NCBI GenBank assembly: GCA_964581385.1
Contig: CAZOOK010000064.1
Span: 1-17,624 of the forward strand
Direction of reading: 5' to 3'
Origin: CAZOOK01 sp964581385
GTDB taxonomy: Bacteria > Pseudomonadota > Gammaproteobacteria > Nevskiales > Nevskiaceae
DNA length: 17,624 nt
The position numbers and the translations under genes were made by a program. The notes under the pieces are model-generated. The model ran no database searches. It was not told the DNA's origin and saw nothing but the letters and a program-made list of their open reading frames with translations. Of this stretch, positions 1 to 6,853 are shown piece after piece (within the stretch, counting starts at the first letter, position 1; every line of letters begins with the position of its first letter).

Positions 1-84
1 GCCCTTGACTGAGGGAATCGGCTGCCGATCAGGCGTATCTCCAGCTAGTTCATCCAGTTGTACAACTTCTAGGTCAAGAAGCAT
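1..84 (-). CDS. Possible 5' end of a gene running off the left edge
   Basis: On the minus strand an open frame runs leftward from an ATG at 84 and is still open at base 1. It gives 28 residues, beginning MLLDLEVVQLDELAG. The frame stays open upstream of the ATG until a TGA near 180, so the true start could lie further right. No convincing Shine-Dalgarno precedes the ATG. The residue composition (acidic, hydrophobic alternation, few rare residues) looks more like protein than the other frames here. If real it would be divergent from the PrtN-family gene. I do not recognise the family, and the fragment is too short to be sure it is coding. Confidence 0.28.
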   Translation of the reverse strand, partial: MLLDLEVVQLDELAGDTPDRQPIPSVKG

Positions 85-133
85 CCCGTCGGGATAATCC
101 TGGTCGACGGGGCCTTCAGCTCGCCGCCGTCGC

Positions 134-162
134 TTGACTTGGCGACTCTGGTCATATCGAAT
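134..162 (+). promoter_or_regulatory. Candidate sigma-70 promoter of the PrtN-family gene
   Basis: A TTGACT -35 element (134-139) and a TCGAAT -10-like element (157-162) are separated by exactly 17 bases. Transcription would begin near 169, about 24 bases before the GTG at 193. This placement is one reason for preferring the GTG over the TTG at 139, which would lie inside the -35 element. The -10 match is only moderate. Confidence 0.4.
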
Positions 163-192
163 GCCGCCGCTCAGTCAGATGAGCAACATGCC

Positions 193-462
193 GTGAATAA
201 TGTCAGTACCAATACATTCTTTGTTCTGATGGCAGAATTCGGCTCCGTCACAATCGAGCTGGAAAAAATCTGCGATCGGTATTTTGGCATGTGCCCCAAG
301 AAGGCCGATCAGGAAGCTGCACGCAATCGACTGCCGGTGCCGACGTTCAGGGCTGGCTCGCAAAAGTCTCCGCGCTTGGTGCACCTCAGAGACCTCGCTG
401 AACACATTGATAAGTGTCGGCAGGCTGCGGCGGACGAGTGGCGCAAGAGCCAGACCGCTTAA
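193..462 (+). CDS. prtN: PrtN-family (pyocin activator) transcriptional regulator
   Basis: This encodes an 89-residue protein of the PrtN family. PrtN in Pseudomonas aeruginosa activates pyocin genes from P-box sequences, and relatives are common in prophages and integrated elements. The core is recognisable: NTFFVLMAEFG near residues 7-17, a CDRYFGMCPKKA segment, then LPVPTFRAGSQKSPRLV, where the GSQKSP turn is highly characteristic. The C-terminus is a basic/acidic helix. I chose the GTG at 193 because it gives the usual family length of about 90 residues and sits just downstream of a candidate promoter. A TTG at 139 would add 18 residues unlike the family. It is the only clear plus-strand gene and is convergent with the 143-residue gene. 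An integrase is often close to such genes; none is visible here, but the window ends just upstream. Confidence 0.85.
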   Translation: MNNVSTNTFFVLMAEFGSVTIELEKICDRYFGMCPKKADQEAARNRLPVPTFRAGSQKSPRLVHLRDLAEHIDKCRQAAADEWRKSQTA

Positions 463-463
463 A

Positions 464-512
464 TTTCGGCAGGGGCCAATTTGATAGCGGCTGAGTTTTC
501 CAGCCACCGAAA
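464..512. repeat. Nested inverted repeat between convergent genes
   Basis: TTTCGG (464-469) pairs with CCGAAA (507-512), and inside it GGCTG (489-493) pairs with CAGCC (501-505). It lies in the 79-base gap between two converging genes, where a two-way transcription stop would be expected. There is no T-run on either side, so it is at best a weak terminator. Confidence 0.25.
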
Positions 513-541
513 GCATCCCGTACGGAGTCGGGGTCTAGGGT

Positions 542-973
542 CTACCTGACCATCATGGTTTCCATATCACCGTCGCACAGCTGCCAGGTGTTGCCGTCGA
601 GCGTGAGCGCGAAGTCGCGGGTGCCCTTAAAATAAGTGCCGCAGTACATCTCCTTGAATTGCTCTCCAGCCACTAAGCATAGATCGACGTCAAGCTGGCC
701 GTCGGGCTTAGTGAAGCTGTACTCCGGGAACACAATCAGGTCGAGTTCGGGGCCAATTTCAAATCCCTTGGTGGCGAGCGTGGCCTTCACCGCCCACCAA
801 TACGGTCCGTATTCGAGGTAGCGCGCCGGCTCCGATACCAAGCGGTCACCGATGTAGCCGATCACGAAGTCCACCCATTTCTGCTTCCGGCCGCTCTTGG
901 CGTACTGGGCTTTGATCGCCACCAGGCTTTCCGCTAAAGACGCCGCATCGAACTTCAGTTCGGTAAATCGCAT
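542..973 (-). CDS. Unrecognised 143-residue protein downstream of the Avs-like gene
   Basis: I do not recognise this family. The ATG at 973 is preceded by a strong Shine-Dalgarno (GAGGAGTAGGGG just upstream), so the start is well supported. The protein is acidic and looks like a single soluble domain: an N-terminal amphipathic helical part (residues 1-50), a hydrophobic aromatic stretch including YLEYGPYWWAVK (about 53-64), then a beta-rich C-terminal half with two cysteines. No signal peptide or membrane segment is visible. It lies 173 bases downstream of the STAND nuclease gene on the same strand and is convergent with prtN. It could be a cargo gene or an accessory factor; the gap and its own ribosome site suggest independent translation. 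Confidence 0.7.
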   Translation of the reverse strand: MRFTELKFDAASLAESLVAIKAQYAKSGRKQKWVDFVIGYIGDRLVSEPARYLEYGPYWWAVKATLATKGFEIGPELDLIVFPEYSFTKPDGQLDVDLCLVAGEQFKEMYCGTYFKGTRDFALTLDGNTWQLCDGDMETMMVR

Positions 974-1146
974 CCCCTACTCCTCGCCGGTCCTCGGCGG
1001 GTAGGGTGCCATACAAATGTGGCGCTGAAAACTACTTTACTCACTTGCTTACTGTCGTCACGCAAACTGAACGCAGTCACCACTCACGTGGTTCCTAGCC
1101 ATGTGCTGACCAGCGAGGATTCACCAAAGCCATCAAGCCGGCCCTG

Positions 1147-4100
1147 TTAATTCACACCTCGGCGGCGCGCCGCAAGGCGCTCCTCGAGCGCCCTCGCCAA
1201 CGGCGTTCCACATTGCACCAGGATGTCGACAATCGCGGTAAGTTCCACGCTGTCAAGCACCGTCGGCGAGACACGCACGTCAAGCGCCGCCTTGTCGATC
1301 CAGTCACATACGCGCCGTCCGATCCCGTGATCGATCCAGAACTCGGCATTTGCGCCCTGCACCCGCCACCAAGCCGCCACCGCGCGGGCCATGAACATCA
1401 GCCGATGCGTCTGTGGCTCGACCTCCAGTAGTCCGAGAAACGCGACGGCGACGAATGTGGACCCGGCTGCCTGCTCGGCCAATTGTGTGAGCATGGGAAG
1501 TAGCAAGTCGGTGCGGACGGCGCCAGGGGGACGGACGTAGCAGCGAGGCCCTCGTCCAATTTCGCGCTGCCCCATGAACATTGCGGCAACCGCTCCGGCA
1601 ACGGGAATTTCTATGCGCGCGGAGCGCCTGGACACCAACCGTTTCCATGACGAAGTCGCCACGAGCCGCAGCGTCAGTGCCTCGCGGATCGAAACGGCCG
1701 TGCTATCGGATACCGCGCCGCCGCCCAGCCACAGCTCATCCAACGCATGCAGCACGGCCTCCGCGGCATCGAGGAATCGGTCTTCCGGCAATTGGGCGAG
1801 GGGATCGAGCACGAACTCCTCAATGCCCGCGTCTCCGATCGAAACGGCGGCTGCGAGCGCAGCTGCGAAATAGGCGTCGTTCCATTCGAAGGCCCGCTCG
1901 CCAGGCTCCTCATCGGGCCCACAACCCACCCCATTCGCGCCGGCGGTCCAGCGCCAGCAATGCCGCACCAACGCGCACAGCAGATCCGGACGAGCCGCGC
2001 GCCAGATGCTCACAGCAAGCGACAACCACTGCGCCGCTGCCGCCGCGTTCAGCGCGAAAACGCGTGACGGCGCAGGAGATCGCTTCTGTCGCGTCCGCGG
2101 CTTGCCCAGCGAAATTCCGTGTCGAGCCTTGGGCGGATTCGGATCGGGCAGTTCAGGCCAGCGTGGCTCTGGACCTTCATCCGCGAGCCAGTGCAGTTCT
2201 GCCTCCACCGCGCTTTGCAGCCTCGTTTGCTCGGCCTCCTTGCGCGCTGTCTCTAGCGCTTGCCGGCGCGCAAGATAGTCGTCGACGCTGCCGAAGTCAT
2301 CGTCGCCGCGTTGCGGCACGGCATAGATAGCAGATGCCAAACCAAGGCGAACCAGCGACCGTGTGAGTTCCAGGCGCAATGGGCGCTGCGCCGATACCTC
2401 GATACGCAGCACCGATGCCATGCCCGTATCGCGTCTGGCCGCCAGATGAAGCAGGCGCTGCAGGTCCGCATGCTCATGGTCGTCGCGGTATGCAGCCAGA
2501 AACCCGACCGCCGCGATCGCAGAAGGGTTGTACGGGAGTTGCTTAACGATTCCGATGTTGTCGTTCGGTTCTCGCATCGCCGCTTCTGCCAGTTGCGCGC
2601 GCGCCCAACCACCCTGCGCGGCCTTCAGCTCCCGCGAACCATCGCGAAACACCAGCGCGGCGACGATGAACCGCGTGCGCTCGATCAACTCCTGCACGTC
2701 CTTGTCGGGATCGGCGTGTGACGCTGAAGCGTTGCGTGTCGCCCAATGCACGCCCCGCTCGAGAAGCGGCGCCGGACAGCACGGTTCGGTAAGGGCTTGC
2801 GTGAGTTGCCTGCAAATCGCAACGTCGGCGCTACCGTGCTGCGCCTTCGTCTGGATCTCGGCGAGAAGCTGAGCTTCGTTGGCAGGGACCACGTACTCGA
2901 CGGTCGCCTGGCCACCCTTATCCATTGCTCCCGGCACGTAGTTCGCGGCATCAAGCCAATTCAGCGCGCTCATGGCGGCAAACCTCGGATCGCCCAAACC
3001 GCGGCTCTCGCCATCCGGAGCGCCTAGTCGTGCCGCCTCGTCCCGCAGTGCCTTCTGCATCGCTTCGCGCACGTCGATGGGTCCATGGAAACCGTATTCG
3101 CAGAGCACGGCGTCGAGCGCCATGCCCCGCGACGGCCGACGTCGCAAGCTGTCAAGGCTGACCGCTCCAGCCGGCTCCGAGCGCACCGAGAAAGCATCGA
3201 GGACGCCACCCCTATTCATGATGGCAAACTCGATGTCGAATGCGTATCGCTGATGATCTATCGCCAACAGCTGAGCCGACGCTGCAAACGGCCACAGGCA
3301 CTCTCGCGTCTTCGGCCAGTGCGACAGCATCACGTCGACCGCGACGAGCACGTAGGCCGCTGGGGAGCCGTCCGGCCCCAGAATGTCATCAATCACCGAC
3401 TGCACAGGCTCCCCGCGCTCAATGCGTAGGTGGGCCCACGCTTCCAAGGCCATCAGCGCCGACGCTACAACGTAGCTATCCTGCGAGCGCGACCACATGT
3501 GGGACTGATACCAGGGGAACGAGCGCCTTCCGCCGGGAAGCGGAACCTCGATGCAGTTGTCGCCCGGCTCACGGCCACGAGTGCGCATTCGTACGGCGTG
3601 CGCGACGACACCACGCACCAGGCGCAGCCCCTGCTCCTTGTTCGCCTGCAGCAGATCGAGGAATGGCACGCGAGCCGGCGACGCGGGCATATAGTCCAGG
3701 TCCCATGCCGAGAACGCGTCCCGCATCCGCGACCTTGAATAATCTTCTTCATCGTCTCCTTCGACCAACGCTTGCAGGAACAGGTCGGCCATGGCTTGCG
3801 GGGCCGCACACGGCGCGGTGCCAACGAACGGCAGCAGCTGGCTGAATAAAGCGCGCCGATACGGATGGTCTGCCACCCCGCGCAGGTAGGACTCAGTGTC
3901 GGACGGGCGAAGCTTGCACCACATCAGGAAGGCCGTTCTGAGGTCATTTTCCTGCGACGTTGTCATCGACAATCCCGGCGCCTCTTCAGCGGACTTCCAT
4001 GCCTTAAAACCTGAAGGCTTCGGGTGATTCTTCGCCTCTACCTCGACCAGCCATACATGCAGGCGCGCTACCAGCAGAGGCGATAACGCGTCCTGCCCTG

Positions 4101-6462
4101 CAGACGCGCTGCACCAGCGCCCGTAGAGATCGACGAACTGGGGCACTGCAAGGTGAGGAAGGCGGTCCCCGATGGCGATCGACCAAGCAATCAGGTTGAG
4201 CCACGCCGGACCGCGCGGCACGACGAAGTCATCGGTGAGCTTGCTCGTGTCGGCACCGAGCGCCGCCCAGAGTGGCGCCGCCGGCTTGGAGTCTACGGTG
4301 ATGGCCGCACGGACGAGATCAGCAAGCAACTCAGCGTTGTCCGCGCCGAGCACGGGCAGGCACTGGTTCAGGACCTCGCCCGAGCGCTCCGAGCGCGCGA
4401 GGGCGAGCAAGACGGCGCGTCTCCACGAGCCGTGCGCGCCGGGCGTGCTCACCTGTTCAAACAGAGCCCGCCACGCCGTCGCGTCGCTGTCGATCTCCGC
4501 GTGCAACCGCGCAGCGAGCTCCACGCCGCGCACGAGGCGCACTGGCGCCGGGTTCTCTAGCGCCAGTGCGGCCAAGTGCTCCGGATCTTCATATAGAAGA
4601 CAACCTATTGCCCAGTCGCGCAGTACATCGTGCGTGGGCTCGACGCGAACCGAGCTGAGCGAATGGAGTGATCCGCTATCGGTTAGCGCAGCGACCGCCT
4701 CCGCTGGTGAGGTGCTTGTGTCCATCGGAGCCGATGAGGCCAGCGAATGCACTGCCAACGACCGCAGCAGGCGACATCGCTCCAGGCGACCCACCGCCAC
4801 TGCCGAGTCGCCCGTCGTCCACCACTGCCATGCCATCTGCGCTTCGCTGAACGGTGCCGCGGCTTCGGCTGCCACGCCGCGCGCCAGCCGATCCAGACGG
4901 TACAGGTTGCGTACTAGCTTCTCAGCAGGATGCCCGGGCCTCAGCAGCGCGGCGAGTGCGGAGTCCGCATCCCGAAGCTGAGCCACCTCGTCGTCGCCGA
5001 GCTCATCGATGACCAATGGTGGCGCTGCGCCGAGGTCCTGTAGTGCCTGCACTGGCAGCCACGCGCGCGCGTCGGCATCGAAGTCGAGCCGCGCCGTGAC
5101 CACGACGCGGAACCCGTGCACCTGGGCCGCCGCACGGATCAAATCGGCGACCGTGGCCCGCTGACCAGGATCGTCAAACCGATCGATTCCGTCGACGAAC
5201 AACGTGCCGCCGCCGTCGCCCGCCAAGTCGGTCAGGAACTCGGGCGCCGAAACCTCACAGCTGAGCTGTGTCGCCAGCGCCGTCCAGCCACCACCAGATA
5301 CGCGGTGCGGTGTAACGACGACGATGCGGGACTCAACGCCAATGCGACCTGCAAGGTCCTTCAGCACCCCCGACTTACCGACGCCACCGGCACCGCGAAT
5401 CTCGAGGTACCTGCCCTGCTCAAAAGCCGCGAGTGCTGCTGCAACACGGCCGGCACGGTCGATAGCCACTCCGTGGACGCTGGTGCCGATGGTGGCCAGC
5501 GTGCTCTCTGCAATCTCAGCGAGCCGCTCGCGCGCGACGTGCAGGCGCCGATCGCCAGAGAGCCGGTAGTCGCGCTCGCTGGTGAGTCGCTCACGCAGCG
5601 CGGCGGCGTCCAGGTCCCCGCCAGCGGCATCAACCTGCAGCGCGATCTGCTGCAGCGAGTCCCACAGTTCGCTGGCTCGCGCCGCGTCCTGGGGTGCGAG
5701 TTGTAGCGCGCAGCGCTCGCGGGCCAGCTGGGCGCAGACGGAGCCGGGCTGCTCGAAGTCGAACGCTAGCAGCTGGAACCGAGATAGCAAATGCCACACG
5801 GCCGCGTCGTCGTGGGTCGCGCCGGCAGCGCTCATGTGACCACGGAACGCCGCGACGAACTCGCGCATCGCCTGGTGCGCGCCGCCGGGCTGGTTCAGTC
5901 GGCCGAAGAAGCCTTCAGAGTCCTGGTAATCGCGCGCCCACTTCAGCACATCCTGGATGTGCTGCTCGATCTTGGTGGACGTGCGCGCAATCGCCACCGC
6001 GAGCTCGTAGCGCGTCATCTTGAATTCGGGCTTGACTGCAGCGCGGCAAGCCAGCGCGACCACGTCCGCAAAGATCTTGTCGCTCGCTGTGAAGGCAATC
6101 GTGCGCTTCGCCTGCAGTTCGAGCGTGGCCGAGCGGCCTTGGCAGTCGTGGCCGGTGACGATGACGTCGTCCATTGGGTGGTTGAGGCCGGCTCTTTGGA
6201 ACGCCACGCGCGTAACAACGACGCCCGGCAGTCCGCGCGCTTCCCCGCCCGACAGTAACGGCAACAGGTACTGTGCGCCGACGTGGCCCTCTAGCAGAGC
6301 GCCGGAAGGCCCGGCCGCGGCCGGACTGACGGCGGCAGGCGCGTCATCGGTGCGGCGCGGCGTGCGCGCACGCTTAGCCGTCATCGCTTCGGACTTTTCG
6401 GCGGCGGCCTTCTTGCGCTTGGGCGCTGGCTTGGAGGATTTCGTCTCGGGTGGCGTCGCCAT
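1147..6462 (-). CDS. Avs-like STAND NTPase with N-terminal PD-(D/E)XK nuclease
   Basis: A 1771-residue protein with the three-part plan of Avs antiphage sensors. Residues 1-53 are a disordered Lys/Ala/Pro-rich tail. Residues 54-160 resemble a Cap4/Mrr-type nuclease, with acidic D98-D99 in PMDDVIVTG and the ELQAK motif at 115-119 (Q117, K119). The STAND NTPase follows: Walker A GAGGVGKS at 357-364, Walker B TLFVDGIDRF at 420-429, an arginine in VVVTAR at 453-458, and a winged-helix HDVLRDWA at 611-618. About 1100 further residues lack signatures but are Ala/Leu-rich and helical, like the ligand-sensing repeats of Avs proteins. Known Avs proteins bind phage large terminase or portal, oligomerise and cut DNA; that this one does so is inference. 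It is noticeably richer in GC than the phage genes beside it, suggesting separate acquisition. The subtype cannot be assigned, and another STAND nuclease class is possible. Confidence 0.75.
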   Translation of the reverse strand: MATPPETKSSKPAPKRKKAAAEKSEAMTAKRARTPRRTDDAPAAVSPAAAGPSGALLEGHVGAQYLLPLLSGGEARGLPGVVVTRVAFQRAGLNHPMDDVIVTGHDCQGRSATLELQAKRTIAFTASDKIFADVVALACRAAVKPEFKMTRYELAVAIARTSTKIEQHIQDVLKWARDYQDSEGFFGRLNQPGGAHQAMREFVAAFRGHMSAAGATHDDAAVWHLLSRFQLLAFDFEQPGSVCAQLARERCALQLAPQDAARASELWDSLQQIALQVDAAGGDLDAAALRERLTSERDYRLSGDRRLHVARERLAEIAESTLATIGTSVHGVAIDRAGRVAAALAAFEQGRYLEIRGAGGVGKSGVLKDLAGRIGVESRIVVVTPHRVSGGGWTALATQLSCEVSAPEFLTDLAGDGGGTLFVDGIDRFDDPGQRATVADLIRAAAQVHGFRVVVTARLDFDADARAWLPVQALQDLGAAPPLVIDELGDDEVAQLRDADSALAALLRPGHPAEKLVRNLYRLDRLARGVAAEAAAPFSEAQMAWQWWTTGDSAVAVGRLERCRLLRSLAVHSLASSAPMDTSTSPAEAVAALTDSGSLHSLSSVRVEPTHDVLRDWAIGCLLYEDPEHLAALALENPAPVRLVRGVELAARLHAEIDSDATAWRALFEQVSTPGAHGSWRRAVLLALARSERSGEVLNQCLPVLGADNAELLADLVRAAITVDSKPAAPLWAALGADTSKLTDDFVVPRGPAWLNLIAWSIAIGDRLPHLAVPQFVDLYGRWCSASAGQDALSPLLVARLHVWLVEVEAKNHPKPSGFKAWKSAEEAPGLSMTTSQENDLRTAFLMWCKLRPSDTESYLRGVADHPYRRALFSQLLPFVGTAPCAAPQAMADLFLQALVEGDDEEDYSRSRMRDAFSAWDLDYMPASPARVPFLDLLQANKEQGLRLVRGVVAHAVRMRTRGREPGDNCIEVPLPGGRRSFPWYQSHMWSRSQDSYVVASALMALEAWAHLRIERGEPVQSVIDDILGPDGSPAAYVLVAVDVMLSHWPKTRECLWPFAASAQLLAIDHQRYAFDIEFAIMNRGGVLDAFSVRSEPAGAVSLDSLRRRPSRGMALDAVLCEYGFHGPIDVREAMQKALRDEAARLGAPDGESRGLGDPRFAAMSALNWLDAANYVPGAMDKGGQATVEYVVPANEAQLLAEIQTKAQHGSADVAICRQLTQALTEPCCPAPLLERGVHWATRNASASHADPDKDVQELIERTRFIVAALVFRDGSRELKAAQGGWARAQLAEAAMREPNDNIGIVKQLPYNPSAIAAVGFLAAYRDDHEHADLQRLLHLAARRDTGMASVLRIEVSAQRPLRLELTRSLVRLGLASAIYAVPQRGDDDFGSVDDYLARRQALETARKEAEQTRLQSAVEAELHWLADEGPEPRWPELPDPNPPKARHGISLGKPRTRQKRSPAPSRVFALNAAAAAQWLSLAVSIWRAARPDLLCALVRHCWRWTAGANGVGCGPDEEPGERAFEWNDAYFAAALAAAVSIGDAGIEEFVLDPLAQLPEDRFLDAAEAVLHALDELWLGGGAVSDSTAVSIREALTLRLVATSSWKRLVSRRSARIEIPVAGAVAAMFMGQREIGRGPRCYVRPPGAVRTDLLLPMLTQLAEQAAGSTFVAVAFLGLLEVEPQTHRLMFMARAVAAWWRVQGANAEFWIDHGIGRRVCDWIDKAALDVRVSPTVLDSVELTAIVDILVQCGTPLARALEERLAARRRGVN

Positions 6463-6473
6463 GTTCGTCTGTC

Positions 6474-6502
6474 GCTATAGCGTCGCCCACCGCCAGTGTC
6501 AG
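6474..6502 (-). promoter_or_regulatory. Candidate promoter of the STAND nuclease gene, implying a near-leaderless mRNA
   Basis: Read on the minus strand, CTGACA (6502-6497) and TATAGC (6479-6474) are spaced by 17 bases, matching -35 and -10 boxes at 5/6 and 4/6 positions. The expected start of transcription near 6467 is only about five bases before the ATG at 6462. No Shine-Dalgarno is present in that interval, which fits leaderless translation. A downstream in-frame ATG (residue 27) is the alternative start. Confidence 0.4.
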
Positions 6503-6528
6503 GTTCATTTGGCGCGCGACAGGTACTT

Positions 6529-6711
6529 TTAGAGATTATCGCGCCATGGGTGCAACGGTGGGAACTCGGCCTGATCGATTGACATCCGGATCGCTCGCTC
6601 ACGGTTTTCCGGATTGAGGTCGACGACTGACGGCAGAGGCTTGGAACAGGCGCGCAGTGACTTGTCGCCAAAGAATAAAGGGAATCCCTCTACCAGTGAT
6701 ATAGCCCGGCT
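6529..6711 (-). pseudogene. Possible remnant of a small gene between the tail operon and the Avs-like gene
   Basis: The 391 bases from 6463 to 6853 hold no intact gene. On the minus strand a 60-codon open stretch ends at a TAA at 6529. Its last part reads NPENRERAIRMSIDQAEF followed by PPLHPWRDNL and looks like natural protein, but it has no start codon except a late ATG and is preceded by an in-frame TGA. Nearby in another frame is a short open piece beginning MAAEIDVVTRADD at 6808 that stops after 22 codons. Together these could be a frameshifted small tail gene. Chance open reading is also possible. Confidence 0.2.
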
Positions 6712-6769
6712 TCAGGATTCCCCGTCGGATAACATCAGCCTAAAGCGTGATGTCGTCCTGAAAAGCATT

Positions 6770-6790
6770 GTCGTCAGCTCGAGTGACGAC
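6770..6790 (-). terminator. Candidate terminator of the tail operon
   Basis: GTCGTCA (6770-6776) and TGACGAC (6784-6790) form a perfect seven-base stem around a seven-base loop containing CTCGAG. On the minus strand the hairpin is followed by AATGCTTTT, a weak T-tract. It lies 64 bases after the stop of the tape-measure-like gene, a suitable place to end the long operon. An operator role cannot be excluded. Confidence 0.35.
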
Positions 6791-6853
6791 GTCAATTTCT
6801 GCGGCCATCGCATATAGTTTGGTTATGCATTGTCGCTCGCATCGGTCCGTATG

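Noticed and set aside
1574..5706. Several long plus-strand open frames of up to 269 codons opposite the Avs-like gene
   Set aside because: They are Arg/Ser/Pro-rich, have no family motifs and lie fully opposite a gene with clear NTPase and nuclease motifs in high-GC DNA, where such frames are expected.
6614..6817. A 67-codon plus-strand frame with a TTG start in the gap before the Avs-like gene
   Set aside because: No ribosome site, no recognisable family, and it runs across the candidate terminator hairpin.
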